Shown here: in pieces, positions 8,848 to 17,061 of the stretch
Position numbering within the stretch: the first letter of the stretch is position 1
Layout of the letters: each line of letters opens with the position of its first letter
From: Nonomuraea turkmeniaca
Lineage (GTDB): Bacteria > Actinomycetota > Actinomycetes > Streptosporangiales > Streptosporangiaceae
Direction of reading: 5' to 3'
DNA length: 45,985 bases
Assembly (NCBI RefSeq): GCF_005889735.1
Contig: NZ_VCKY01000060.1
Location: 1-45,985 of the forward strand
Notes under the pieces: generated by a model
Told to the model about the DNA's origin: nothing
The model's database searches: none
What the model saw: only the letters and a program-made list of their open reading frames with translations
Position numbers and translations under genes: made by a program

Positions 8848-10051
8848 TCGAGTCGAGCGGCCCGACCTCCCAGAGGGCGGTCAGCGCGGTGGCGGCCATG
8901 ATCCGCACGCCCATCGCGATCGCCTTCTCGTCCACGTCGAACGTGCCCTGGTGGATGTCGTAGGTCACGCCGGCCGGCGAGCGGGTGCCCAGACGGGCGA
9001 ACGCACCGGGAATCGACTCGAGGTACCACGCGAAGTCCTCGCCGCCGAGCGACTGCTGGGTCGGGATCACCGCACCCGCGCCCAGCACCCGCTCGGCGGC
9101 CTCGGCCAGCATCTCGACGCTGACCTCGTCGTTGACCACCGGCGGCACGCCGCGCTTGTAGTCCAGCTCGGCCTCGATGCCGTAGGCGCCGGCCACCGAG
9201 TCCAGCAGGGACTTGATCAGGTCGGGGGCGGCGTGCCAGGCGTTCTCGTCGAGGCAGCGCACGGTGCCTTCGGCGATGCCGTCGTCGGGGATCGCGTTGG
9301 CCGCCGTGCCGGCCTCGACCCGGCCCCAGACGAGGCTGAGCGAGGAGCGCGGGTCGACGCGGCGCGACAGGGCCGCCGGCAGTTCGGTGAGGATCTTGGC
9401 GAGGGCGAAGACGAGGTCGGCGGTCAGGTGCGGGCGCGCGGTGTGACCGCCGGGTCCCGAGACCCGGATGCTCAGCTTGTCGCAGGCGGAGGTGATCGGA
9501 CCCGGCCGGAGACCGACCTGGCCGACGTCCACGCGCGGGTCGCAGTGCAGGCCGAAGATGCGGTCGACGCCGCTGATGCCGCCGTGCGCCATGACCTCGA
9601 GCGCGCCGCCGGGCAACTCCTCGGCGGGCTGGAAGATCAGCCGGACCCGGCCGGGCAGCAGGCCCGCGGCGGCCTGCTGGGCGAGGAAGAGCGAGGTGCC
9701 GAGCAGCACAGTGGTGTGCACGTCATGGCCGCAGGCGTGGCACGCGCCGGCCACGGTCGAGCGGTAGGACACGTCCTTCTCGTCCTGCAGCGGCAGCGCG
9801 TCGATGTCGGCCCGCAGCGCGACGGTCGGACCGTCGCCGCTGCCCACATCGCAGACGAGGCCGGTGCCCCGGGGGAGCACCGATGGCGTCAGTCCGGCGG
9901 CGGTGAGCCGCTCGACGATCCGCTGTGTCGTGCGATATTCGGCGAAGGCCAGCTCAGGGTGCATGTGGAGATCGCGGCGGAACGCCACGAGGTCCTGCTC
10001 GGTCTCCGCTAGGAACGCGTCGAGTTCGCCCCGAAGCTCACGTCCCCGCAT
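8828..10051 (-). CDS. M20D-family amidohydrolase (hippurate/IAA-amino acid hydrolase-like)
   Basis: Cytoplasmic metal-dependent amide hydrolase, 407 residues, no signal peptide. Family landmarks are LHMHPELAFAEYRT (28-41), ALRADIDALPLQDE, the metal site ACGHDVHTT (Cys107, His109), QPAEELPGG (Glu144-145), GLHCDP (His169) and GGEDFAWY near the C-terminus. Members release amino acids from N-acyl or N-aroyl conjugates; the actual substrate is not readable here. The ATG at 10051 has AGGATGG about six bases upstream. The 3' end overlaps the convergent S15 gene by 20 bases. A hairpin with a T-run on the same strand lies about 120 nt upstream of the start, so expression from a distal promoter may be interrupted. 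Confidence 0.9.
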   Translation of the reverse strand: MRGRELRGELDAFLAETEQDLVAFRRDLHMHPELAFAEYRTTQRIVERLTAAGLTPSVLPRGTGLVCDVGSGDGPTVALRADIDALPLQDEKDVSYRSTVAGACHACGHDVHTTVLLGTSLFLAQQAAAGLLPGRVRLIFQPAEELPGGALEVMAHGGISGVDRIFGLHCDPRVDVGQVGLRPGPITSACDKLSIRVSGPGGHTARPHLTADLVFALAKILTELPAALSRRVDPRSSLSLVWGRVEAGTAANAIPDDGIAEGTVRCLDENAWHAAPDLIKSLLDSVAGAYGIEAELDYKRGVPPVVNDEVSVEMLAEAAERVLGAGAVIPTQQSLGGEDFAWYLESIPGAFARLGTRSPAGVTYDIHQGTFDVDEKAIAMGVRIMAATALTALWEVGPLDSITSAMA

Positions 10052-10545
10052 ATGTCACCATCCTGTCCATGCCGCGCGCACCAATATGTCTGACCACCGC
10101 GGCTCATGCGCTGTGAAAGCTCGTCCATCCGCCGTGGCCACCCGGTCGAGCGGCTGCTCGGCGAATCAAAAAACACACCCGCTGGTTCGGGTGCGCGAGA
10201 TCGTCAGCATGGGCGTTGCGTTCGTCAGTCGCGAGTGCCGCCGCAGCCCGGGTGCACAGCGGTTGGCCGTGAGCCCGATGGCGATGCTTCGACTCTATCG
10301 CTCGCTCGCGAGTTCCCGCCGACAGATACACCAAAAGTTAGCCGACGGCACGCCCGTAACCGCAGGTGGTCACGTTACGTGAACGTCAGCCTGATCCGGA
10401 AATGGTCACAAGGGATCATTAGATGGTGACCCGATGTCGCCTGTTCCAAACGTGGTCGGCGATTCCGAATCCTGTCACCTTCTGTCATGGTCATCACACT
10501 TCGACGCTGGCTGCATTTGAGAAGAATGCGTGTTTCACTCGCAAT
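10052..10545. other. 494-nt non-coding region upstream of the PGM1-like gene
   Basis: No frame here looks like a gene: open frames on both strands lack a ribosome site and recognisable protein sequence. AT content rises towards the right half (from about 10380), as expected for a promoter region serving the divergent M20D and ligase genes. It contains the minus-strand terminator-like hairpin at 10168-10195. I see no riboswitch or tRNA that I can name. Confidence 0.5.
10168..10195 (-). terminator. minus-strand intrinsic terminator-like hairpin with U-run
   Basis: Read on the minus strand: CACCCG, six-base loop AACCAG, CGGGTG, then TG and six T residues. A GC-rich stem directly followed by a U-tract is the classical factor-independent form and is rare in this window. 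No gene ends just upstream on that strand, so it would terminate either a small RNA or the leader of the M20D gene. Confidence 0.55.
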
Positions 10546-11937
10546 ATGATCACTAATATCCCGTTCGGGGAGAAGTATGCTGGGTTGAGCATCTTCGAGC
10601 CGAGTGAGGGGACCCTGGTGGTCGTACCCTCGCTCTCCCTTCCGCAGGATGAGCTCCGCCGCATCACGGCGGCCAGGTCGTACGAGGAGCGCCTGCTCTT
10701 TCTCCTGCTGACGCTCCGCGAACCCGGGGCAAAGGTGATCTACCTCTCCTCCGCGCCCATCGATCCCGACATCATTGACTATTACTTCGCGTTCCTGCCG
10801 GATCCGGATGACGCCGCCAAGCGGCTCACGCTGATCACGCTCGACGACCCCTGGTCTCAGCCGTTGACCAGGGGCCTGCTCGACCGCCCCGACGTGATCG
10901 AACAGCTGCGATCGGAGATCGACGGTGACGCGTGCATCGTGCCGTTCGTCCTGAGCGAGCTCGAGGAGGAGCTCGCGTCGTTACTCAACGTGCCCCTCTA
11001 CGGTCCAGCCACCTCTTTCGCCTATTACGGCTCCAAGAGCGGCGCCCGTGAGCTGGGCCACGAGGCCGGCGTGCGGATGGCGCGCGGCTTCGGCGACCTG
11101 CGGACCACGCTGCAGATCGAGGAGGCGATCGAGGCGCTGCCGGGGGAACGGGTGATCGTCAAGCTGAACGACGCCTACTCCGGGCTCGGCAACGCGATCG
11201 TCACCAAGGCCGACAGGTCGCTGACCAGCTTCTCGATGGCAGGCGAGTGCTGGGACACGTTCTCCGCGAAGATCAGGGACCGCGGCGCGGTCGTCGAGGA
11301 GTACATCGAGCACCGGCCGCTCTACTACCCCAGCGCGCTGGCCTGCATCACGCCGGGCGGCCACGCGCGCGTGCTGGCCACGCACGACCAGGTGCTCGGG
11401 GGCGTCAACGGCCAGGTCTACCAGGGCTGCACGTTCCCGGCCGCGCCCGAGTACCGCGCCGAGGTGGGCGCCTCGGCGGAGCGGATCGCGCGCGTGCTGG
11501 CCGAGCGGGGCGTGGTCGGGGTCTTCGGGATGGACTTCTTCGCGCTGAAGGCCGACGCCGGGTACGCGGCGCTGCTGTGCGAGATCAACCTGCGCATCGG
11601 CGGCACCACGCATCCGTTCGGGGCCGCCGTGCTGACGACCGGGGCCACGTACGATCCGGCGACAGGTCAGCTCATGGCCGGCGACCAGCCGAAGTACTAC
11701 ACCGCGACCGACAACTGCGCCTCCTCCTGCCTGCGCGGGCGCACCCCCGGGGAGGTCATGCGCACGGCGGACCGGCTCGGCATCGGCTTCGACGCCGAGC
11801 GGCGCACGGGGAACGTCTTCCATCTGCTCGGAGCCGTTCCCGAGCACGGGAAGCTCGGCTTCACCTCGATAGGCGACTCACCAGAGGAGGCCGACGAGCT
11901 GCACGCGCTCACCCGGCGTCTCCTCTGCGGCCCCTGA
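10546..11937 (+). CDS. ATP-grasp peptide ligase, PGM1-related
   Basis: Probable ATP-dependent carboxylate-amine ligase of the family named after PGM1, the enzyme that joins a non-proteinogenic amino acid to ribosomally made peptides in pheganomycin biosynthesis. The 463 residues show the family N-terminus (TLVVVPSLSLPQDELRRIT, YEERLLFLLLTLR), the pre-ATP-grasp block YGSKSGARELGHEAGV, ATP-grasp strands (RVIVKLNDAYSGLGNAIV, VVEEYIEHRP), the metal-binding LCEINLRIGGTTHPFGA, and a PGM1 C-terminal domain (SCLRGRTPGEVMRTADRLGI). The start is uncertain: ATG 10546 is plausible, with an earlier in-frame ATG at 10423 and a TTG at 10584. It stands alone on its strand; no precursor-peptide or arylglycine gene is recognisable nearby, so its substrate is unknown. 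The end overlaps the convergent small membrane gene. Confidence 0.82.
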   Translation: MITNIPFGEKYAGLSIFEPSEGTLVVVPSLSLPQDELRRITAARSYEERLLFLLLTLREPGAKVIYLSSAPIDPDIIDYYFAFLPDPDDAAKRLTLITLDDPWSQPLTRGLLDRPDVIEQLRSEIDGDACIVPFVLSELEEELASLLNVPLYGPATSFAYYGSKSGARELGHEAGVRMARGFGDLRTTLQIEEAIEALPGERVIVKLNDAYSGLGNAIVTKADRSLTSFSMAGECWDTFSAKIRDRGAVVEEYIEHRPLYYPSALACITPGGHARVLATHDQVLGGVNGQVYQGCTFPAAPEYRAEVGASAERIARVLAERGVVGVFGMDFFALKADAGYAALLCEINLRIGGTTHPFGAAVLTTGATYDPATGQLMAGDQPKYYTATDNCASSCLRGRTPGEVMRTADRLGIGFDAERRTGNVFHLLGAVPEHGKLGFTSIGDSPEEADELHALTRRLLCGP

Positions 11938-12148
11938 AGGAATGGGCACTGCCGGGATGAGCACGGAGTCCGCGCCAGCCGATGACGGCGAGCACGATGG
12001 CGAGGACGATGTTCACCGCGATCAAGATGCCGTGGACGACATAGAAGCTGGTTTCATGCCCATCCTGCAGGTTAAACCCGAGATTCACCCATTCGAAGAC
12101 CATGAACGCGCCGAGCGCGATCAGGAATCCGGCGATCTTTCGTGACAT
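11909..12148 (-). CDS. SCO4848-family small membrane protein
   Basis: 79 residues with two predicted membrane helices (IAGFLIALGAFMVFEWVNLG and FYVVHGILIAVNIVLAIVLA) joined by a short polar loop, then GWRGLRA and a basic tail. Length, topology and position next to a D-alanyl-D-alanine carboxypeptidase match the conserved actinobacterial family called SCO4848, whose function is unknown. The start is ATG 12146-12148, with AGAGG six bases upstream; a longer frame begins at 12205 without a ribosome site. It overlaps the end of the ligase gene by 29 bases (convergent) and is divergent from the carboxypeptidase gene. Confidence 0.75.
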   Translation of the reverse strand: MSRKIAGFLIALGAFMVFEWVNLGFNLQDGHETSFYVVHGILIAVNIVLAIVLAVIGWRGLRAHPGSAHSFRGRRGDAG

Positions 12149-12231
12149 GCGTGCCTCTCTGGTATCGAAGGTGGATCTTCGGGGGATGTGTCGCCACATG
12201 GGCATTCACACGAAGCTACGCTGAGACCGCT

Positions 12232-13350
12232 ATGTGGACAAAAATCGTGCCGGTTACGGCACTCATCGCCTCGGTCTCGCTCACCGGTGGGACCGCATAT
12301 GCCGAACCGGCGACACCCGTCGGTGGCGAGGCGCTGGGCAGCCGCGGTCTGGTGGCGCCCGAGGGCGTCAAGAAACCCCCCAAGACCAAGGCTACGTCGT
12401 ACGTCGTCGCGGACGCCGGCACGGGCCAGGTGCTCGCGGCGAAGGACGCCCACGGGCGTTACCTGCCGGCCAGCACGCTGAAGACGCTGACCGCGCTCAC
12501 GCTCATCCCCAAGCTCGACAAGAACCGCAAGATCCGGCCCAGCCAGAACGCCTGCAACCAGGAGGGCAGCGCGGTCGGCCTGACGCCGAAGACGACGTAC
12601 AAGGTCGAGGACCTGTTCAGGGCGTTGATGATGTCGTCGGGCAACGACGCGGCCATGGCACTCGCCGAGACGAACGGCGGTCTGGCCAAGACGATGGCGG
12701 ACATGAACGCCGAGGCCAAGCGGCTGCAGGCGAACGACACCGTGGCCAAGACACCGAGCGGCCTGGACAAGCCCGGGCAGAGCAGCTCGGCCTACGACCT
12801 GGCGCTCATCGCCCGCGCCGGCCTGGCCAATCCCGACTTCACCCACTACATCAGCACGAAGGTCGCGAACTTCCCGGCGCCCAAGGGCAAGCACTACCAG
12901 ATCAGCAACCACAACAAGCTGCTCTGGCGCTACAACGGCATGGTCGGCGTCAAGAACGGCTGGACCTCGAAGGCGCAGGCCAGCTTCGTCGGCGCGGCCA
13001 CCCGTGGCGGCCACACGATCGTGGTGAGCATCATGCGGCACGAGGGCGGCTTCTGGGACGAGGTCGCCTCGCTGATGGACTGGGGCTTCTCGGTCAGGGG
13101 CAAGGCCGCGCCGGTCGGCCAGCTGGTGGACCCGCTCCCCGCAGGGCTGCCCGCCCCGCAGCAGCAGGCGTCCGCGCCGGCCACGAAGGTCACCCCCGCC
13201 CAGCAGCCGCCGCTGCTCGACACGGCCGCGCGGAACCAGGACGACTCCACCAAGACGGTCGGATCGGTGGTGATCGGCGGCGGGCTGCTGTTCGGGCTGA
13301 TCTACCTCTGGTACGGCATCCGCCGCAAGCGCGCCAGGTCACGCTTCTGA
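12232..13350 (+). CDS. D-alanyl-D-alanine carboxypeptidase (class A low-mass PBP)
   Basis: Removes the terminal D-Ala of peptidoglycan pentapeptides outside the membrane. 372 residues: signal peptide (VPVTALIASVSLTGGTAYA, cleavage about residue 23), penicillin-binding domain with S-T-L-K (Ser81 nucleophile, Lys84), S-G-N (136-138) and K-N-G (241-243) in place of the textbook K-T-G. A Pro/Gln/Ala-rich linker follows, then a C-terminal membrane anchor (SVVIGGGLLFGLIYLWYGI) with a basic cytoplasmic tail. This type I anchor replaces the amphipathic helix of enterobacterial PBP5. ATG 12232 gives a clean signal peptide. The last 12 bases overlap the convergent YihY gene. Confidence 0.9.
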   Translation: MWTKIVPVTALIASVSLTGGTAYAEPATPVGGEALGSRGLVAPEGVKKPPKTKATSYVVADAGTGQVLAAKDAHGRYLPASTLKTLTALTLIPKLDKNRKIRPSQNACNQEGSAVGLTPKTTYKVEDLFRALMMSSGNDAAMALAETNGGLAKTMADMNAEAKRLQANDTVAKTPSGLDKPGQSSSAYDLALIARAGLANPDFTHYISTKVANFPAPKGKHYQISNHNKLLWRYNGMVGVKNGWTSKAQASFVGAATRGGHTIVVSIMRHEGGFWDEVASLMDWGFSVRGKAAPVGQLVDPLPAGLPAPQQQASAPATKVTPAQQPPLLDTAARNQDDSTKTVGSVVIGGGLLFGLIYLWYGIRRKRARSRF

Positions 13351-14304
13351 CGTCGGCGGCGGTGTCGGGGACGGCGGCGGGCAGAACCCCGCCGTCGCCG
13401 TCCACGCGGCGACGTAGAGCACGAGCCTGGCGGAGAAGTTCATCCAGACCAGCAGGCCCACGATGACGGCGAACGTGCCGTAGACGGGGTTGCCGAGCGT
13501 CTGCCCCAGCAGCAACGTGGCGAGCTGCTTGAGCAGGCCGAACCCGATCGCGCCGAGCAACGCGCCCTTGGCGATCACCCGGAACGGCTGGGTCGGCCTG
13601 GCCACCCACCCGAGCAGGATCAGGAACAACAACCAGTCGGCGGCCACGCTCGCCGCCACCCCCGCCAGCCTCAGCCCGAGGGTGGCCGGACCGGACTCGC
13701 TGCCGAACAGGAACCGCAGCACGTTGTCCGTGGCCGTGGTGGCGAACCCGGCCACCAGCACCGAGGAGATCATCGTCACGCCGATCATGACGAGCGAGGC
13801 CAGATCACGGAGCTTGCCCAGGAAGAAGTTGAGCGGCGGCTCGGTGGTCATGGACATCTCGCGCAGCGCCCCGCGCAGCGCGTCCAGCGCGCCGAGCCCG
13901 GCGTAGAGGAGGCCGAGCAGGCCGATGATCCCCGCGGTCCCCTTGGCCGTGGCGATGGCGTCGAGGTCGAGATCCGCGGCGATCCCCGGCAGCCGCTCGA
14001 CGATCGCCGCCTCCAGCGCCTCTCTGGTGGTCTCGCTGGTCGCCACCACGAGCCCGAGCACCGCGTACGACAACGCCACCAGCGGGAAGAACGACAGGAA
14101 CGCGAAGTAGGTGACCGCGCCCGCCAGGTGGTCGCCGTGCTGCACCTGGTAGCGCCGCACGGCCCTGATGAGATGGTCGAACGACAACCTGCGGACGCGC
14201 CAGTAGTCCACCTTGCCGCGGCCCCAGGCCTTGGCCTCCTCGACCCTCGCCGCCAGGCCAGCCCTGCCTTTGGCCTCACTCCGTGAGGCGGGCTCGGTCG
14301 CCAT
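13339..14304 (-). CDS. YihY/BrkB-family inner membrane protein
   Basis: 321 residues, Virul_fac_BrkB/YihY family, role unknown despite old names (ribonuclease BN, serum resistance). Landmarks are YQVQHGDHLAGAVTYFAFLSFFP-type N-terminus (about 53-75), an amphipathic extracellular loop with LPGIAADLDLDAIA, and about six membrane helices, ending in VYGTFAVIVGLLVWMNFSA and a Pro-rich tail. The basic N-terminal 45 residues are cytoplasmic. It is convergent with the carboxypeptidase gene, overlapping by 12 bases, and lies 46 nt downstream of the amidohydrolase on the same strand, so the two could be cotranscribed. Confidence 0.85.
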   Translation of the reverse strand: MATEPASRSEAKGRAGLAARVEEAKAWGRGKVDYWRVRRLSFDHLIRAVRRYQVQHGDHLAGAVTYFAFLSFFPLVALSYAVLGLVVATSETTREALEAAIVERLPGIAADLDLDAIATAKGTAGIIGLLGLLYAGLGALDALRGALREMSMTTEPPLNFFLGKLRDLASLVMIGVTMISSVLVAGFATTATDNVLRFLFGSESGPATLGLRLAGVAASVAADWLLFLILLGWVARPTQPFRVIAKGALLGAIGFGLLKQLATLLLGQTLGNPVYGTFAVIVGLLVWMNFSARLVLYVAAWTATAGFCPPPSPTPPPTSEA

Positions 14305-14350
14305 ACGCCGCCGCCTTCCTCCGCTCTGGTCGCTCCCCAGCCGCCAGGCA

Positions 14351-15613
14351 TCACCTCACAACCGCGCCGGCGGACTCCCGTAGGGAGGCGACGACCGCCG
14401 CCAGGTCGTGGTGGAGCAACTGCCCATCTCGCTTGACGACACGCCCCGCGACCAGCACCGTGTCGACGGTACTGGTATCGGCGTTCAGCACGATAGCGCC
14501 GATCAGGTCGTGGGCGGCGGCCATGCCGAGCCGGTCGATACGCAGCAGCACCAGGTCCGCCTGCTTGCCGGGCCGCAGCGAGCCGATCACGTCGTCCATG
14601 CCGAGCACCTGGGCGCCCTCGATCGTGGCCATGCGCAGCGCGTCGCGGGTGGTGAAGCCGAGACCGGCCCCGCCGGGGCGGCCGCGTTCGAGCAGGTGGA
14701 CCGTCCGCATCAGGGAGAACATGTCGCCGGGTGCGCAGACCACGGTGTCGGCGCCGAGCCCGGTCGGTACGCCTGCCGCCCTGGCCCGCCCCGTGGCCGG
14801 GTAGCCCATTGCCAGATTCATCTCGTCCACCGGCGCCAGCGAGACGCTGCCGCCGCTGCCGGCGATGCGCTTGAACTCCTCGTCGGTGTAGTGCAGCGCG
14901 TGCACGAAGGTCGTCGGGGTGTCGAGCAACCCGTTCGCCTCCAGGAACGCGAGCCCGGCGCCGTCGGGGCCGTGCCCGAGATGGCAGGTGACCGGAAGGC
15001 CGAGCTCCTTGGCCAGCCACCATTCCTCCAGCGAGCGCTCCTCCCCGGCGATCTCCGGCCCGAGGGCGGCGAGGGCCATCGTGACCAGGCCGTCCGGCAG
15101 TTGTTCCCGCACCCGCCGGGTCTCGCTCGCCAGGCCGCCGGGCTCACCTCCGTGGCAGTAACCGAACACGGCCCTGATGCCGGACGCGCGCAGCGCCTGG
15201 AGGGCCGCGTCGGTGTGGGCGGGACTGAGCTGGATGTGCGACCAGTCGAGCAGCGTGGTGATGCCGGCGTCGAGGCATTCCAGCGCGCCCCCGAGGTTGC
15301 CGGCGTAGACGTCCTCGGGGCGGTGGCGGGGCGCGAGCTCGCCGACGACGCGCCGCAGGTAGCCGGGGAAGTCGACGTCAGGAGCGGCGGCCCTGATCGC
15401 GGCCTGCCAGGTGTGCCGGTGGGTGTCGACGAAGCCGGGGAGCACGATGCGCCCGGTCGCGTCGATCACCTCCGCGCCGGGGACGTCCGGCAGGCCGGGG
15501 CCCACCTCGGCGATCGCGCCGTCCTCGATCCGCACGTCGGCGCGGCCGAGCACGCCGGGCTCCGGCTCCGTGTCGACGACGACGCCGTTCTTGATCAATG
15601 TGGTAACTGTCAT
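14351..15613 (-). CDS. amidohydrolase, cytosine/guanine/TrzA-type deaminase family
   Basis: 420-residue metal-dependent hydrolase of the amidohydrolase superfamily (ATZ/TRZ, SAH/MTA and 8-oxoguanine deaminase branch). The metal site reads GFVDTHRHTWQ (HxH), TCHLGHG (third His), HALHYTDEE (fourth His) and TGLGADTVV (Asp). The N- and C-terminal strands (IKNGVVVDTEPEP, VDTVLVAGRVVKRDG) form the usual small beta sandwich. It probably deaminates or dechlorinates an aminated ring compound; which one cannot be told. The gene is divergent from a MarR regulator, and the 61-bp gap holds two inverted repeats, so substrate-controlled expression is likely. Confidence 0.82.
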   Translation of the reverse strand: MTVTTLIKNGVVVDTEPEPGVLGRADVRIEDGAIAEVGPGLPDVPGAEVIDATGRIVLPGFVDTHRHTWQAAIRAAAPDVDFPGYLRRVVGELAPRHRPEDVYAGNLGGALECLDAGITTLLDWSHIQLSPAHTDAALQALRASGIRAVFGYCHGGEPGGLASETRRVREQLPDGLVTMALAALGPEIAGEERSLEEWWLAKELGLPVTCHLGHGPDGAGLAFLEANGLLDTPTTFVHALHYTDEEFKRIAGSGGSVSLAPVDEMNLAMGYPATGRARAAGVPTGLGADTVVCAPGDMFSLMRTVHLLERGRPGGAGLGFTTRDALRMATIEGAQVLGMDDVIGSLRPGKQADLVLLRIDRLGMAAAHDLIGAIVLNADTSTVDTVLVAGRVVKRDGQLLHHDLAAVVASLRESAGAVVR

Positions 15614-15617
15614 GTCT

Positions 15618-15648
15618 AAAAGCTTAAGCAGAAGCTTTTCAAAAAGCT
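15618..15648. promoter_or_regulatory. overlapping inverted repeats, probable MarR operator
   Basis: Between the divergent amidohydrolase and MarR genes. First repeat: AAAAGCTT (15618-15625), 6 nt, AAGCTTTT (15632-15639). Second, sharing its left arm: AGCTTTT (15633-15639), 2 nt, AAAAGCT (15642-15648), a perfect 16-bp dyad of typical MarR operator size. The AT-rich dyads stand out in a high-GC background and lie next to the start of the deaminase gene. Confidence 0.75.
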
Positions 15649-15674
15649 ATCTCGTGCTAGGTATCCTCGATGAC

Positions 15675-16181
15675 GTGAAACCGGATGAGATCGACGCGCT
15701 GACACCCCTGTGGAAAGAAGCGGGCATGTCGTCGTCGCTCATCGCCACCCTCGAGCTCGGCAAGCGCATCACCCGGCTGCACCTGCTGTTCGAGCAGGCG
15801 ATCAAGGCGGAGCTGGCCGAGCTGGGACTGACCTACGCCGAGTTCGACGTGCTGATGGCGCTGAACCGGGCCGCGCCGCCGTACCGGATGAAGCCGAGCG
15901 AGTTGTCGAAGGCGCTGCTCCTCACCTCGGGGGGCATCAGCAACCTGCTGCAGCGGCTGACGGCGGCGGGCTACGTGGAGCGCGAGGCCAACGAGGGGGA
16001 CGCGCGCAGCCGTTGGGTGCAGCTGACGGACGAGGGGCGGCGGGTGGCCGAGGCGGGCCTGGAGGCCTCGGCCCGGGCGCACACGGACATGACCGCCGGG
16101 ATCCCGGAGGAGACGGTGCGGCGGGCGGCGGACGCGCTCCGCGAGGTCCTGGCCCCGATGAGCCGCCGCCGCCACCGCTAG
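15675..16181 (+). CDS. MarR-family transcriptional regulator
   Basis: 168 residues (GTG start 15675; ATG 15726, with GGAAAG upstream, is an alternative but would remove the conserved LTPLWKEAG segment). The winged helix-turn-helix runs from LTYAEFDVLMAL through SELSKALLLTSGGISNLLQRL to the wing GDARSRWVQLTDEGRR, with dimerising helices at both ends. Divergent from the deaminase gene and with dyads at 15618-15648, it most likely represses both genes until a ligand binds. Its stop shares CTAG with the stop of the convergent dehalogenase-like gene. Confidence 0.87.
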   Translation: MKPDEIDALTPLWKEAGMSSSLIATLELGKRITRLHLLFEQAIKAELAELGLTYAEFDVLMALNRAAPPYRMKPSELSKALLLTSGGISNLLQRLTAAGYVEREANEGDARSRWVQLTDEGRRVAEAGLEASARAHTDMTAGIPEETVRRAADALREVLAPMSRRRHR

Positions 16182-17041
16182 CCCAGATGGTGCCGGCCGG
16201 CCCAGGCCGAGATCGCCGCGGCGATGGCCTCGGGCCGGTCCTCCGTCGCATGGTGCCCGGCCGGGCCACCGTGCTCGGTCTCCAGGGAGGCGACGTTCTC
16301 CGCACACCAGGCGGCCACCCGTTCCGTGATCAGCAGCGTCGGCGAGGAGTCGAAGGTGAGCAGCAACTTGGGCACGTCGCCGCTGCTCCCCAGCCATTTG
16401 AGGTAGCCCTCGACCCGCTCGACCACGTCGGCCGGGTCGCCGTCGAGCGGTGACGAACGCGCCCACTCCAGCAGCGGCCGCCGGCTTTCGCGGGTCGGGT
16501 ACGGCGCCAGGTAGGGCTCCTTCTCCTCGTCGCTCAAGGGCGTCAGCACCCCTCCCGCGAACGCGGTGTCCACGAGGAAGTTCTGATCGAGCACCAAGGA
16601 CTCGCCTCCGGGCCCGCGAATGGCCTCGGCGCGGGCCCGCGGTCGCTCACCGAGCTCGGCCCAGCTCAGCGTGCGGACGATGGTCTCGAAGAACGCCACA
16701 CCCCGCACCCGGCCCGGGTTGCGGGCCGCCCAGTCGAAGGCGAGCGCGCCGCCCCAGTCGTGGCCGACCAGCACGACCTGGGAGAGGTCGAGCGTGTCGA
16801 ACCAGGCGTCGAGGTAGCGGGCATGATCGGCGAACCGGTAGGGGATGTCGGGCTTGCCCGAGCGGCCCATGCCGATGAGGTCAGGGGCGAGCAGCCGACG
16901 CCCGGCACCGGCCACCCCAGGCAGGACCTTCCGCCACGCGTGCGAGGAAGCGGGGTTGCCGTGCAGGAAGACGAAGGGCACACCCTCGCCCGAGTCCTCG
17001 AAGTACATGGTCGAGTCGAGCACGTCGATCGTTCTGGACAT
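16178..17041 (-). CDS. haloalkane dehalogenase-like alpha/beta-hydrolase (HLD-II type)
   Basis: 287 residues resembling DhaA/LinB. All the residues that define a haloalkane dehalogenase are present: nucleophile Asp95 and halide-binding Trp96 in GHDWGG, second halide ligand Asn29 in LHGNP, acid Glu119 in FFET (equivalent to the Glu after beta-strand 6 of the HLD-II subfamily), and base His263 in the GHHATED motif. Cap-domain features also match (LDQNFLVDT, GGVLTPLSDEE, ESRRPLLEWAR). It would hydrolyse a carbon-halogen bond to an alcohol plus halide; activity is inferred. The gene is divergent from a MarR gene across a repeat-rich operator. Confidence 0.82.
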   Translation of the reverse strand: MSRTIDVLDSTMYFEDSGEGVPFVFLHGNPASSHAWRKVLPGVAGAGRRLLAPDLIGMGRSGKPDIPYRFADHARYLDAWFDTLDLSQVVLVGHDWGGALAFDWAARNPGRVRGVAFFETIVRTLSWAELGERPRARAEAIRGPGGESLVLDQNFLVDTAFAGGVLTPLSDEEKEPYLAPYPTRESRRPLLEWARSSPLDGDPADVVERVEGYLKWLGSSGDVPKLLLTFDSSPTLLITERVAAWCAENVASLETEHGGPAGHHATEDRPEAIAAAISAWAGRHHLG

Positions 17042-17061
17042 GACGCCTCTTTCGTTCGTTG

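Noticed and set aside
10104..10334. 76-codon minus-strand frame in the gap before the ligase
   Set aside because: It runs through the terminator hairpin, has no ribosome site and no conserved sequence.
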